A DNA stretch of 64,000 nt, taken from Scalesia atractyloides. Lineage: Eukaryota > Streptophyta > Magnoliopsida > Asterales > Asteraceae. The stretch's first letter is position 1. Each line of letters opens with the position of its first letter. The notes under the pieces were generated by a model. That model did no database searches. It was not told where the DNA came from and saw nothing but the letters and a program-made list of their open reading frames with translations. Both the position numbers and the translations under genes were made by a program. Location: positions 37,666,341 to 37,730,340 of the forward strand of contig CAMTDV010000012.1 in NCBI GenBank assembly GCA_947069175.1, in the 5' to 3' direction. Shown one piece after another: positions 21,521-33,828 of this stretch.

Positions 21521-23525
21521 GAAAAATAGAATCGATGAAACAGCAAGGGTATATTTTTATAAAGATTTTCCAAAACACTTCAGTGGAATGGAAGCACACG
21601 CCATTGGAATGTTTGTTTGAGTAAAAAACAGAGAGATCGTATCGTTTCCGCTAATCCAGCCGAAGAAAAAAGGTACTACTTACGCCTACTTTTTTCAAAT
21701 GTCAGAGGGCCTACTTCTTTTGAACATCTTTGCAGTTTAATGGTCAAAGGTGTGAGACATTTCGAAATATAGCTCTTGAGTTAGGCTTAATAGAAGACGA
21801 TGAATATCTATCACAATGTCTCGAAGAAGCCTCTATATTCCAGTTTCCCAATGCTCTTAGAAGGTTATTTGCGACCATAATGATTTTTTGCTAACCTGGA
21901 GATATTCGAAAGTTACGGAATGACCACTTTGATTCACTTTTTGAAGATCATCGGTTACATTGTCAAAGTATCGAACGAGTTCAGAATATGGTTCTTACCG
22001 AAATTAGTGTCTTTCTACAATCCATGGGTAAAAATATCAAATTAACTTACAGGATGTAGGTTACCGTGAGTTACTAGAGGAGTATGGGATTGTTTTGGAA
22101 CCTGAACACTTGAGTGCCAAAGATAAACTTAATCCGGACCAAAAAAACGTGTTTGATTAGATCATGATGCATGTTGATAATGATCTTCCATGCGTCTTCT
22201 TTATTGATGGTCCGGGTGGAACTGGAAAAACATTTTTGTACAATGCCTTGCTTGCTGAAATTCGGTCACGTGGTCTTATTGCTCTTGCAACAGCTTCATC
22301 AGGTGTTGCGCCTAATAATATGCCAGGAGGTAGAACGGCTCACTCGAGATTCAAGATCCCTATTAATCTTGAAATAATCCAATGTGTAGTATCAAAAAAT
22401 AGAGTGGGGCCCTAAACTAATCCGGTCTGCCAAAATAATCATATGGGATGAAACGTCGATGGCTAAGTGACAGGCGATAGAGGCAGTTGATCGTACACTG
22501 CATGACATTATAGGTGTTAGTCTCCCATTGGGTGGGAAGATAATGGTTATGGGAGGTGACTTCAGACAGGTGTTGCCGGTTATTAAACGTGGCACTCGAG
22601 CACAGATCGTAGACTCCAGCCTACGAATGTCACCTCTTTGGTCTTTGACTAAACAGATGCGGTTGACCATAAATATGAGAGCGTTGAAATATCCATGGTT
22701 TTCTGAATTTCTTTTAAGAGTCGGCGGTGGAACTGAAGAACAAATCGAAGGAAACTATATCCGCATACCCGATGGCATGACAATTTAGTGCATCAATAGA
22801 GAAAACTATATAAAAGAATTGATCAATGCCATCTTTCCATCAATTGAAGTAAGTGTATACTCTTCAGATTATATAATCTCTAGAGCGATATTGTCCAGTA
22901 AAAATGAGAGTGTTAACGAGATAAATAATCAAATGATCGACATTTTTAAAGGGGAGGAAAAAGGGTATTACAGTTTTGACGAAGCTGAAGACGATCAGCA
23001 CAACTTTTATCCAATCGAGTTCTTAAACTCGCTAAATGTTAGTGGTTTGCCGCCTCATAAGCTTCGTTTAAAAATTGGATGCCCAATAATATTGTTACGG
23101 AATATCGATCCATCACATGGCCTGTGTAATGGCACGCGGTTGATATCTAAAGGCTTCATGTGAAATGTTATTGATGCAGAAATTGCAGTGGTCAGCATGC
23201 CAGTAAACGAATATTTTTGCCAAGAATCCTTCTAACCCTTTCTAAAGATGACATGTTCCCATTCAAGCTGAAAATAAAAAAGTTTCCAATTCGACTAAGC
23301 TTTTCCATGATGATTAACAAAGCTCAAGGACAAACAATTCCGCACGTTGGTGTTTATTTACCGGATTCTGTATTTTCACATGGACAACTTTATGTGGCGC
23401 TATAAAGAGGGATTTCGAAACAAAATACGAAGGTGTTGGTACATCTCGCAAAATATTTTAAACAACCTAGAGTTTACACATCAAATGTTGTCTACCAGGA
23501 AGTGTTGCATGATTGATGAACCGCA
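21521..23525 (+). pseudogene. Helitron Pif1/RecD-like helicase domain
   Basis: Motif I GPGGTGKT is at 22,209-22,232, motif II WDETSM near 22,447, and motif III GGDFRQVLPVIKRGTR near 22,555. RLKIGCPIILLRNIDPSHGL is near 23,073, and motifs V/VI SMMINKAQGQTIPHVGVYL...HGQLYVAL end at 23,405. Homology continues past the stop to PRVYTSNVVYQEVLHD at about 23,510. The domain is fused to Rep in live Helitrons and unwinds the donor strand. Stops at about 22,150, 22,415, 22,788, 23,163 and 23,405 and frame changes break it into five pieces. Confidence 0.87.
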
Positions 23526-23825
23526 TTCGTATCAAAACGAAGGTAAGTTAGTAGATTTTGTGCCTTAATTTCTTCGAGAAATTATTTTTTAATTACCTTT
23601 TTTAAAACACCTGTAAACGTCTAACATTGTTTTTTATGTGTCGAAATCAGGTACAGTAGAGGAGAAGATACAAGAAATTCATGAGCGAACGGATGTATTG
23701 GTAATACAGGAAGAGTTACAAGACACTCCCGGTATTTTGTTTTTGGTGTTTTGTCCAGCTACTTGCTTGTATTGTACTCTCCTTATTTTTAATTACATCT
23801 ACTTCCTTGTTTTGTACTCTTCTTG

Positions 23826-23975
23826 TATATCGATCACGCCGAAGCTACAACTAAACAACGAGGAAAAGTATATCACCAAAGAATTGATAAACTAACAGAA
23901 AAACAAGTGCCAACATATCATGAATAAGAAAATTAACTTAAGTACTATACAATATATCACGAGACAACTAGTATC
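23826..23975 (+). repeat. Copy 1 of duplicated Helitron 3' segment
   Basis: GATCACGCCGAAGCTA, TATCACCAAAGAATTGAT and TTAAGTACTATACAATATAT recur nearly unchanged at 26,519-26,670. Copy 1 ends CGAGACAACTAGT, without the terminal hairpin; copy 2 runs on into the true 3' end. Confidence 0.75.
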
Positions 23976-25860
23976 ATTTACCATTTTTAGAACTTACATA
24001 AGCAGTTTCAAACTCAGATCCTAAAAATATACAAATAATAATCCGTAGTTAGAATCTAACTTCATTTGAGCAATTCTCAATATAGTCAACTATTCTTACA
24101 CCTGTCATTTGAAGCATTGTCAATATTTGTCAACTTTTCTTACACTTGTATTTAACAACCTTCATTACTTAAGACAATAAGTATCAGTCTTTGTAGCCCT
24201 ATCCACTGAAATAAATGCAAACTTGACGTAAATGCCCCCTGAACTTATAAGAAAATAAGTTTCAGTCCTTGTAATCCTATCCACTGATCAGAAACCACTA
24301 ATGCAAACCACTGCTAACACACCAACAGTAGTTGTATAGCAAAACCACAGATTCAACCACTGACTCACTAACCACTAATGTTATACTCAGTAGTGGTTGT
24401 CTACCACCAATATTGTTTGCCTAAAATATGATGCTAAAAAACAATAGTAATTTTTTATGTGTACTTTTTATATCTCTTGTTGTGTTATATTATATGCAGA
24501 CCTATAATGTGACATGTAATTATGGGGTTTTGAAAATATGAAAAAAATAATTGCTAAAGTGTGGTTTTTTAATATAATAAATGTTAGTAATAAATTTTCC
24601 ATCGTGTCAGTTACTGTTTGTAGTTACTATGTGTTCACCTTATCTATTAAGGCTGTAACACGTCCCATCTTTTTAAGTTTGGCGTTTTGTATGATAATCT
24701 ATCTTTATAGATAAAGATGGCAAAATTAAACTTTTGTAAGGCACCCTTTGTTCTATTCTCTTGCACCTTGTTTTATACATTTCAGTAATTATTTGGAGTT
24801 AATAATAATATGTGATTAAAGGAATTTTATTATAGTTTTAATTTTTGGTGTTTGTGGTATTTTAGCATTTTATAAGTAATTAGAGAAATAATGTATTTTA
24901 TTAGCTGAAAATTAGATAACAAACCACAGAAAATGACACCTAAAAAGATACAAGAAAGAAAAAAAATAAAAAATGATAATCCAAATCTTCACTGCCATCA
25001 GTCTCTTATTCTTGAATTTTTTTTCCCTTGAACCTTTGAATTCCTTATATAGGTGCCGATTTCCCTACACCGTTGAAACGCCCTGCTTTAGGCGAAGCTG
25101 ATCATTCAACAAAAAATATGGCGTTTTAGTTTTTGGTGCCATCTTTTCTTGTTGATCGGTGAAGTGGTTTTGTGGATGGTGGAGACATAAATCGATGTCG
25201 TTTTTGTTGACGCTATTGTTTTGGTGTGATTGTGAGTGGAATTTTAGCTTTGATGATATTTGGCCATCATCATCATGCTCATCCCACTCTCCATCATTTA
25301 AAATGGAGTCCAAAATAGCGTTTACACTGGCATATGTCTCTCCTTCTCATCCAAACCTTCCTCAAGAACAAAGCAGACAAAATGACATATCACTGTCATC
25401 AATCTCTTTGTCTTGAAGACTTGTCCATCTCTTTCAGCAAAATCTTTTAGAACACACAGCTTACAGGTTTGCCATCTGTTATTTTGAACTTTTTGGCGTT
25501 TTAATTTGAACAAGGTGAGATTTAAATCAATGAAAGTTTGCTGAATGAGATGGACAACATTGTTATGCTCACTTAATAATGACCTAAGAATTGTCCACCT
25601 CATTCAGTGAAACTTTATGGAGAACAAAATTGATATTATAAGAAACGAGGTTTGCCATATGGTATTTAGTAAATTACGGCGTTTGCTTTTGGTGTAATCA
25701 ATGGGAGGGCCTGAGGTTGTTTATATAAGATGTTTTTGGCGCGTAGTTTGGGCGGGAATTTTCAATAAGTTACTGTTTGTTTAGTAATAAAGATGGCACG
25801 TTGCATCATTAAGTTACTGTTTGTTCAGTTTTATCTGTTAAATATGCAACTTGTAATTTA
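23976..25860 (+). other. Helitron interior without recognised gene
   Basis: It contains repeat cluster 4 (24,288-24,430) and AT-rich sequence. Between 25,065 and 25,603 the minus strand has two open stretches in different frames: LDSILNDGEWDEHDDDGQ..., then MRWTILRSLLSEHNNVVHLI. They could be a captured gene fragment, but I recognise neither and the frames are interrupted. Confidence 0.4.
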
Positions 25861-25861
25861 T

Positions 25862-26400
25862 CCACTGATCAGAAACCACTGATGACAAACCATTGCTAAC
25901 ACACCAACAGTAGTTGTATAGCAAAACCACTGATGTAATACTCAGCAATGGTTGTCCAGCAGTGGTTGGCTACCACCAACAGTGTTTGCCTAACATCCGA
26001 TGTTATTACTCCATCAGAGGTTTGCAACATCATCAGTGTTTGTCTAACATCATCAATGTTTGCCTAACATCTGATGTTATTCCTTCCAAACTACCACTGA
26101 TCAGAAACCACTGATGACAAACCACTGCTAACACACCAACAGTAGTTATATAGCAAAACCACGGATTTAACCATAGACTCATTAACCACTGATGTTATAC
26201 TCAGCAATGGTTGTCCAGTAGTGGTTGTCTACCACCAACAGTATTTGCCTAACATCTGATGTTATTACTCCATTAGAGGTTAGTAACTCGTCAGTGTTTG
26301 TCTAACATCTGATGTTATTACACCATCAGAGTTAGCAACATCATCAGTGTTTGTCTAACATTTGATGTTATTAATAGCTTTTGTCTAACATCAGAGATTA
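25862..26400 (+). repeat. Helitron repeat cluster 5
   Basis: Two successive copies of the long composite repeat (from CCACTGATCAGAAACCACTG to CATCTGATGTTATTACTCC), plus extra GTTTGTCTAACATCTGATG units to 26,515. At 26,405-26,460 there is also a copy of the intron end seen at 19,885-19,932 (AGTATTGCTTATTT, AGTTGACGATTATA). Confidence 0.75.
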
Positions 26401-26518
26401 TACTAATTACAATTATTTAATAGTATTGCTTATTTTACTTACTTATAGTTGACGATTATACTAACATCTGATGTTATTAATAGTGTTTGTCTAACATCTG
26501 ATGTTATTAATAGTGTTT

Positions 26519-26729
26519 CGATCACGCCGAAGCTATAACTAAAAAATGAGGAAGAGTGTATCACCAAAGAATTGATAAACTAACAGAAAAACAAGTGCCA
26601 AAATATCACGAATAAGAAAACTAACTTAAGTACTATACAATATATCACGAGACGACTGATAAACTAACGGTAAACGAGTATCCTATTGTAAATCGGCACT
26701 CCCGCTGCATTGCGCGGGTAAATGACTAG
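26519..26729 (+). other. Helitron 3' terminus with hairpin
   Basis: This is copy 2 of the duplicated segment, followed by the subterminal hairpin CCCGC(TGCATT)GCGCGGG-like palindrome and TAAATGACTAG ending at 26,729, next base T. In rolling-circle transposition this hairpin acts as the termination signal. Confidence 0.85.
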
Positions 26730-27315
26730 TCTGATACAAATCATAAGACTTCTTTCATTAAGTAAATACATAAGTGTATTCGGAACTAAAAATTATATAT
26801 GAGTAGTTTTTACCAAGACCCAATAACTTTGTTTCAAATAAAGATTAAAAATCTATCATAAAATATATAACAAAAGAAAATAAGATTCTAATAACCCAAA
26901 TTATTACATATTATTTATGGTAATCTAAAGTACGACTTATTTTATTGTTTATAATTTTCACTTTCTTAACAAGGGTTTAACGGAAAATTAAGTTTGTATG
27001 CCTCTGCCTGTAACTTATATTGATTCCAAAGAATTTATATATTTTGATTGTGATAAAAATCACTCATAGTTCATTAGTGGCAGGTGTTGCTTCTCCATTA
27101 CCGGGGATTGGCCTGAATTGACAGTGAAATGAAAGTTTCAAATTTCATTGATCAAGTTATAATATAGCCGGATAATCCATTTGATGGGGACACTTATTTC
27201 TTATAGAAGATGTCGATCAAATCTAGACAAAGAGAGTATTTTAAAGATTGATGTAAATTATAATAGGAGTAACATTTTTCGTTAGTAAAAAATCAAATTA
27301 TAATATTAATAATTA
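26730..27315. other. Non-coding DNA
   Basis: AT-rich sequence between the Helitron end and the next element; I see no gene, repeat or motif to report apart from the TTA duplication at 27,313-27,315. Confidence 0.5.
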
Positions 27316-27943
27316 GACCATATGTAGTGGTGAGGTATACTGTTTGGTCTTTTTCGATACATGGTGTCCACTTCATCTTAACGAAATGACTTGATGAAAA
27401 GATGTAGTGTGAGATATGTAAAACCACTTGGTTTTGAAATTGAAAAAAAAATAGGTCAAACATTCACGCATCATTGGCTCCTCTTATGGTTTTCCTTGAA
27501 TTTGGCAACAACCATCTAATGGTTGAAACCACATGACCCGGCCAAAATTGCACAAAAACAAGATGTGGGGATGATGTGCTATTCGTGGTGGCCTTATGGT
27601 CACCCAACCACGGGCCATGATCTTAGGGTGAAGGGTGTAGGGGTCATGGTTGGAACATGATTCGCCACGTAGGAACATGAATGTAAGACTACACCACTCT
27701 CTTGTCTGCCACCATGATTCACATGGATTAAACCATGACAACCATGGTCCTCTTTTTCATTTTCTAAGATTTTCTTTCCTTTTTCTTTAGACAAAAATAA
27801 ATTAAAATAAATAAAAAGATAGTGATTTGGGTCATGACCACACCCTTATATTAATTGTTTTAGATGGTGAAACAAAGGTAGGTAATATGGTGCTGAGTTA
27901 AAGGGTTATGATAGTTATAAAGTAATGACCACACCCTATAGTC
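27316..27943. mobile_element. Tourist/PIF-Harbinger-like non-autonomous element
   Basis: The ends GACCATATGTAGTGG and, inverted, GACTATAGGGTGTGG are imperfect terminal repeats flanked by TTA on both sides (27,313-27,315 and 27,944-27,946), the target site of PIF/Harbinger elements. The 628-bp interior has no transposase. It lies about 230 bp upstream of the GDSL gene start and may affect its promoter. Confidence 0.65.
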
Positions 27944-28023
27944 TTATGAGATAATGGATAGGAAATGTCTTACATTACCAAAATCTAATTTACATGTAAT
28001 AAATTCATGTTGTTAAAAGCGAA

Positions 28024-28100
28024 TGACGTCAAATGATATGTTTTCTCAAAGTCAACTCTAAACCACACAAATTCCACACTCTAACCTTGAAGTATAAATA
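28024..28100 (+). promoter_or_regulatory. Promoter of the GDSL gene: TGACGTCA and TATA box
   Basis: A perfect bZIP palindrome TGACGTCA is at 28,024-28,031, an AAAGTCAAC W-box-like site is near 28,048, and TATAAATA is at 28,093-28,100, 72 bp before the ATG. The spacing is that of a normal plant promoter. TGACG-type sites are commonly read by TGA bZIP factors in stress responses; that use here is inferred. Confidence 0.5.
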
Positions 28101-28171
28101 TTAAATACCCCTTGCGACTTTAGTTACTTATCTATCACTTGCTTCCCAATAATTCCTTCATATACATAAAG

Positions 28172-29131
28172 ATGATATCTTCACTATCACTTATTATCAT
28201 TTTCGTGTTCTTTTACTTAAATCTTGTGTGGGAGGCAGGAACAAGCCCCATCGATGGTTCAAAAACTAAAACTAGTCCCCCTGCGTTCTTTGTATTTGGC
28301 GACTCTTTGGTCGACAATGGAAACAATAATTTCTTGATTACAAGCGCAAGAGCCGATTCACCTCCTTATGGTATCGATTATCTCTCTCATCGTCCTACGG
28401 GCCGTTTCTGTAATGGTAGAACCATGCCAGATCTTATAGGTTGACCCCTCTAACTATTCTTGTGGATTTCATCAAGTATTTAACTTTTTGAATGACTTTG
28501 CCTAGGAAATTTATTAATGACAAACATACTATGGATGTCTTTTTTTCTTAACTAGTCATTTTCATGATTTTTTAAAATAAATACACCATAATCTGCGCCT
28601 TGCACAATTTAACTTCCAACCTTTTGGTTGTGGAGATTTAACTGATGAAAGGTTTTAAATATTTAGAATACGGATTTGAAAGTCTTCTCTTTTCAGGCGA
28701 ACAACTCGGGATGGATCCGTTATTACCATACTTTGATCCGGAAATGTACGGTAAAAATCTCCTTAAAGGTGCCAACTTTGCATCTGCAGGGATTGGAATT
28801 CTTAATGACACTGGAATCCAATTCGTAAGTTGCTATAATTTCATTATTTATTGTAAACTCAAACTAGTAAATGTACGACCCTAGGTGAATTTAAAAATAA
28901 ATTAAGTAGGTAATTTAAATAAAACAGTTGTGAAATCTAAATATTTTTCACCAAGTGGTGGCGTGAAGGAAAACAGTCGTGACCAACAAAGATGTTGGGA
29001 AGAGCCTGTTGCAAAGTAGACTTGTCCCATTTGGTCTGTAAACCTTATATTTGCTACTCATATATCTGATATAAGACAAATCTTAGAGACTAAGATCATG
29101 CAATTGTTTAAGTCTATAACACACAACACAC

Positions 29132-29177
<46 letters not shown>

Positions 29178-31483
29178 GCTATGTTAATATGCTAAATTAA
29201 ATTTTAAAATCTTGACCATTTTTCGGAAAGTATATACATGTGATTACCTATTCCTATATTAGCTTCTTCCATAAGAAAAAGTTTTTCTAGGTTAAGAATA
29301 ATAAAAAATTAATCAATAATTCCTAGAATAGACGGTATTAATAAAAGTTGGTACATTACAGTTAATCCATAATTCCCAGAATAGATCGGTATTAATTCAT
29401 CAGTTGAAAACTATTTATTAATAGAAACTGCAGATTACAAAATTACATTTTAAAATATATGTATTAATAAAAGTTGGTACATTACATTTAAATCTTTCAA
29501 CCGTAAGGCGTATACTGTAAAATAAAAATAGATTCAAATTAAAATTTTATTTTAGGATTAATAGCATTACTTTGGTGATTACACTTAGTTTTAGGTTGTT
29601 TATTTATCTATCCTTTTATATTTGTTGTTTGACAATCTAATAGTACTTTTTTTATGAAGGACAGATTTTTTTCCCCCTAAATATATACCTCTCATGAATT
29701 GTCTAAGAATTGACAATGTAACAGTACTCATAAATCATACACCCCCAAATAAATAACATACACCACACAGTTCTCTTTAGAATGAAATATTAGGTTATGC
29801 GGTGTGGAAGACACCGGTCAGGCACTTCCCGGCTCGTCGGGGATCGTCCACACCACCCCCTCAGCTCTGTCCCGTCGGCTGGGAGACAAAGGCGACGTCT
29901 CTCTCTTCCTTATCAACACACACACACACACGTACATGCATACATACATACATACATACATACATATGTATATATTAAGGGGCTTATTACTACACCCTTG
30001 GCCCATCTCTTAGGGCTCATCCCCACACCCGATAAAATGGCCGCCTACGTGATGAATCATTCTCAAAGAACTACCCTACTTCACATCCACCAACCTTAGT
30101 ATGCCTTTATATTTTAGGGACAAACGAGGCAATCTAAAAAAACATATTTATGCATGTAACTAGTACGAAATATATTTCGTGTCAGACATGCATTATATCC
30201 GTCATATTGCACTTTAACTCGATCTTGTTTCAATTTTCATAGGTGAACATAATTCGAATGCCACACCAACTAATGTTCTTTGAAGAATACCAAAAACGTG
30301 TTGCTGCTATCATCGGTACCGAGAAAACCAAAAAGCTTGTTAACGAGGCACTCATTATGGTAACTTGCGGAGGCAACGATTTCGTGAACAATTATTATTT
30401 GGTGCGAAACTCGTTACGATCTGTGCAATATAAACTCCCCGCCTTTGTCAGGTTACTCACCAACGAGTACCAAAAGATTTTAATGGTAAGAACTCGCCAC
30501 CACCATAGTTTTTAATATGTAACACTCAACTATACATTTCAGAAACTGTATATTTTATGCAGAGGCTTTATACATTGGGAGCTCGAAAAGTACTCGTGAC
30601 TGCCACCGGACCATTGGGTTGTGCACCCTCAGTAATCGCATTGCGTAGCAGGAAAGGAGAATGTGTGACCGAGCTGCAACGAGCTGCGCGCCTGTTTAAT
30701 CCACAAGTGACAGCAATGATCGGTTCGTTGAACAAGAAATTGGGTAGTGATGTTTTTATTTCCGCTCAAGCGCATTATATATTCTATGATTTCATCACCA
30801 AACCTAAAGCTTTTGGTAATCCTCTTACATGGTTTCTATATCTTTTCTTTATGAATAAATTGTCAAAATTGTCCTTGAGGTTTGGACATGTTAACTAGTT
30901 AACAACTTTTTTGTACTATATTACCCTCCCTTTTAGGATTTTTTTTGTTATTTTCATTCAAATGTCTAATTTGGGTTATTTTTTCTGGTAGATATTTGGA
31001 TGAAAATAACAAAAAATTTCAAACCTCAGGGACGATTTTGACAAAAAAAAGTTAGACGTTTGGATGAAAATGACAAATTAGACCAAAAGTAAAGGATAAT
31101 ATGGTACAAAAAATTGTTTTTGAGGAAACTGACAAACGTGCCCAAAACATTAGGGACGATTTTGGCAATTGACTCTTTCTTTATATAAAATATAAACAGT
31201 TTGTAGAAACGAAGTAATCAAGTAATAGGGTGTTAAAATGGGTCGAGCAGGATTTGAGGTGACAAACAAAGCATGTTGTGGGCAAGGACCATATAACGGG
31301 ATGGGACTTTGCAACGCGTTGTCACACTTGTGCCCCGATAGGGCCAAGTATGTGTATTGGGATGGCTACCACCCCACTGAGAGGGCGAATCGGCTGATCG
31401 TGAAGGAATTATTCAACGGCACGAAGTACATGAAACCCATGAACCTAAGCACCCTTTTGTCTATCGATTCTAACAAAGCATAG
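28172..31483 (+). CDS. GDSL esterase/lipase, five exons, intact
   Basis: Exons 28,172-28,439, 28,697-28,824, 30,243-30,485, 30,563-30,815 and 31,251-31,483 have GT-AG borders and join to 374 codons plus TAG. The N-terminus MISSLSLIIIFVFFYLNLVW is a signal peptide, so the enzyme is probably secreted. Block I is FFVFGDSLVDNGNNN (catalytic Ser45), block II is GANFASAGIGIL (Gly121), block III is CGGNDFVNNYY (Asn177), and block V is WDGYHPTERANR (Asp335, His338). All SGNH catalytic residues are present and the length is normal for the plant family. Members hydrolyse ester bonds in lipids, cutin precursors or acylated metabolites; the substrate cannot be told here. The start is the ATG 72 bp after a TATA box. 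The converging copy at 34,592-48,945 is dead. Confidence 0.9.
29130..29172. repeat. (TA)n microsatellite in GDSL intron 2
   Basis: A run of TA dinucleotides of about 35 bases. A second microsatellite, (CA)n then (CATA)n, is at about 29,912-29,965 in the same 1.4-kb intron. Confidence 0.9.
30816..31250. other. Intron 4 of the GDSL gene with imperfect inverted repeat
   Basis: AAAATTGTCCTTGAGGTTTG near 30,867 is echoed inverted by CAAACCTCAGGGACGATTTT near 31,019 and again by GGGACGATTTTGGCAATTG near 31,152. This looks like a small inverted-repeat element in the intron; termini and target duplication are not clear. Confidence 0.4.
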
Positions 31484-31643
31484 TTGTTACATTTCACAAG
31501 GGCCGGTGTTGGTTATATGTGATGTTTGACAAAGCTTATAAATATGCGTTACTAAAATTGCAAGTCCGTGAACATATTGTTATAATTTTTTTATTATTTT
31601 ATCGTTATGATACTTTATTGTTATAAATTACTTTTAAACATAA

Positions 31644-33787
31644 CTAGCAATAATACTCGCGCGTGTTGCGGCGCGGATACGTTGCAAATGTACTGATTCA
31701 AACGTTATGTGATGCGTTAACCATATGAAAATCGCGTGTTACGCCGTATCCGATTGAACTCAGTGTAACCCATATAAGCATTGCGTTTGGATCAAAACAT
31801 AAAGTAAATCAAATTTATACCATACAGTCATAACGTATTATAGGTAACCCAACTCATACATAGAAACGTAACGGTATAAGGAAAACTTGACATGTATAAT
31901 TAAAAAAGATTAATTAGAGCTTTTGAAAAAAAATGGATAAAAAGATACCAAAATTTGACTCCACTCTATTCGAAAAACTTTTTACAAAACATTCACAAAA
32001 TAAGTACGAAAACATATTATATTTGACCTAACTCGTTTCCCAAAAACATTTATGGGGAAACATACACCAACTCAAATTTATAAAAACGTACAAAAAAATT
32101 AGCACGTAAAAATTGTTTTTTTAAAAACGAGCCAGTATTATATTTGACCTGATTCATTTACAGAAAAACTTTACGTTAATACGTAGAGCAAATCGAATAA
32201 TACCGACACTTACGTAAAAAATATGCATGTAAAAATAGTTTTTTTTAAGTAAATGAGGTATAGGGGTAAACTCGAAATAACTTATTAGCAAAAAACTTAA
32301 TAGGTTAAATGTGTTCGTCAAATCGTGCCAAGTAGCACCGATGCCACACCACTGCTAGGCACCACCAACATCAGAAGAGCTCGTAAAATAAAATAAATAG
32401 ATAAAGGAAAAATAACATCGAATGAAAAAAAGAAGTAAAATCGTTGAACCACACAGCCATGTTATGTGAAAAATTAGACCGTAACGTAAAAAGTAGAAAA
32501 GAATAACTAAGTCGATCTAGAACATGCGCGTTGTGACGAACTTGTCAAACAGAGAAAAATAGACGCATTGCGAAGGGCTTGTGAAACGTGAAAAAACAGA
32601 AGAAAAAATGTTGAACCCCATACGCACGTTGCCGTGTGTTGACTTACAAATTTAGAACGAAATGAAAAACTGCAAAAGATAAAAGTACGAGGGACTAAAG
32701 TTGAAATAAAAAAAAGTATTTGTGTTAAATTGTAAAAGATAAAAAAATTAGGTTAAAAGTAAAAAAATCATAGAAGATAAAATATAAAAGATAAAAACCT
32801 TTAAGTTAAAAGTAAAAAATCAATATTTTTAAAAACTCTCTATGTATAAAGAGAAAATATTGCTAATTTATAGTGTGTTAATTTATTAGTCGCTTATCGC
32901 TTTTAATATTCGATATGTTATAAAATTCTAAGTACTTATTATTTTTGTTAATATATGTTGATTATAATAGCTCGTAACTATATACGTACATTTATTTAGG
33001 CTTAGCAAGTCAATAGGTAGGAGGTGTATAAGCATAAATATGATTACATTATATTATAATACATATTAAACAACGTCATCTTAGCTACAATACAGTTTTT
33101 TTTCTTTTCTAGTTTGGTATCAAAATTTCTTCATTAGGAGTATTTTATTTTACTTTACTTTCATAAACCAAATAGAAAATATAAATAACTCATAATTTTA
33201 TACTAACTTTTTATTCTATGTATTAAATATGTTAAACAAAATTATGTGTTTTATTTTCCATATATCTTTTATGATATTTAGAATAATTATAATTTTATCT
33301 TTTTTATTAAATTTATTTATTAATTGTAATAAATTCGGATATGTCACGGTTTTACTCGAGTTTAATTTAGAACGTAACTTTTTGTTATTTGCGAATATAC
33401 CATTAAATGTGATTTTTTCTACATTTCGAAAGAAGTGTTTTTTATTTACATTCGCATGATTTTCCTCGAGTTTAATATACAACGTGACGTAGCGTTACAA
33501 TGCGCGGATATTTTAGCTATATTCGCATGGTTTTCTTCTATTTCTTACATTTTATTTAATGTTTGGTTGTTTTACACATTTATATTTTGTAGCTTTATAC
33601 TGGTCTTTACCCATTAGTTTGTATGCGGATTTCCAGCCACAACGTGCGGTGGGAAATTCTTAGTATATATTAAACAACAATATGGTAACTACATGAGACC
33701 TTTTCATTTTTTTTTTCAGCCACAAACTCTTTTTTTATTTTTTTGTTTTACTACTAAACTTTATCAATTTCACTTTTAACGATGTTC

Positions 33788-33828
<41 letters not shown>

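Larger units (their letters stand above)
16170..26729 (+). mobile_element. Autonomous-type Helitron, decayed
   Basis: The right end is clear. A GC-rich hairpin CCCGCTGCATTGCGCGGG at 26,701-26,718 is followed by TAAATGACTAG and then T, the classic Helitron CTAG-3' terminus inserted before T. Inside, in order, are a promoter, a small Pro-rich/acidic ORF, the Helitron N-terminal domain, HUH-Rep, and Pif1/RecD-like helicase with motif VI. All are on the plus strand and all broken by stops or frameshifts. The left end is not resolved; 16,170 is where its characteristic repeat family begins. At about 10.5 kb it is in the range for autonomous plant Helitrons. Confidence 0.85.

Noticed and set aside
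27484..27794. Minus-strand protein-coding gene near the lipase promoter
   Set aside because: It lies wholly within the Tourist-like element and has no recognised motif.
29797..30099. Gene inside GDSL intron 2
   Set aside because: The frames run through (CA)n and (CATA)n microsatellites and encode low-complexity His/Thr/Tyr repeats.
33216..33617. Membrane protein gene in the Helitron-tail region
   Set aside because: Phe/Ile/Leu-rich frames on both strands of AT-rich DNA; composition alone explains them.
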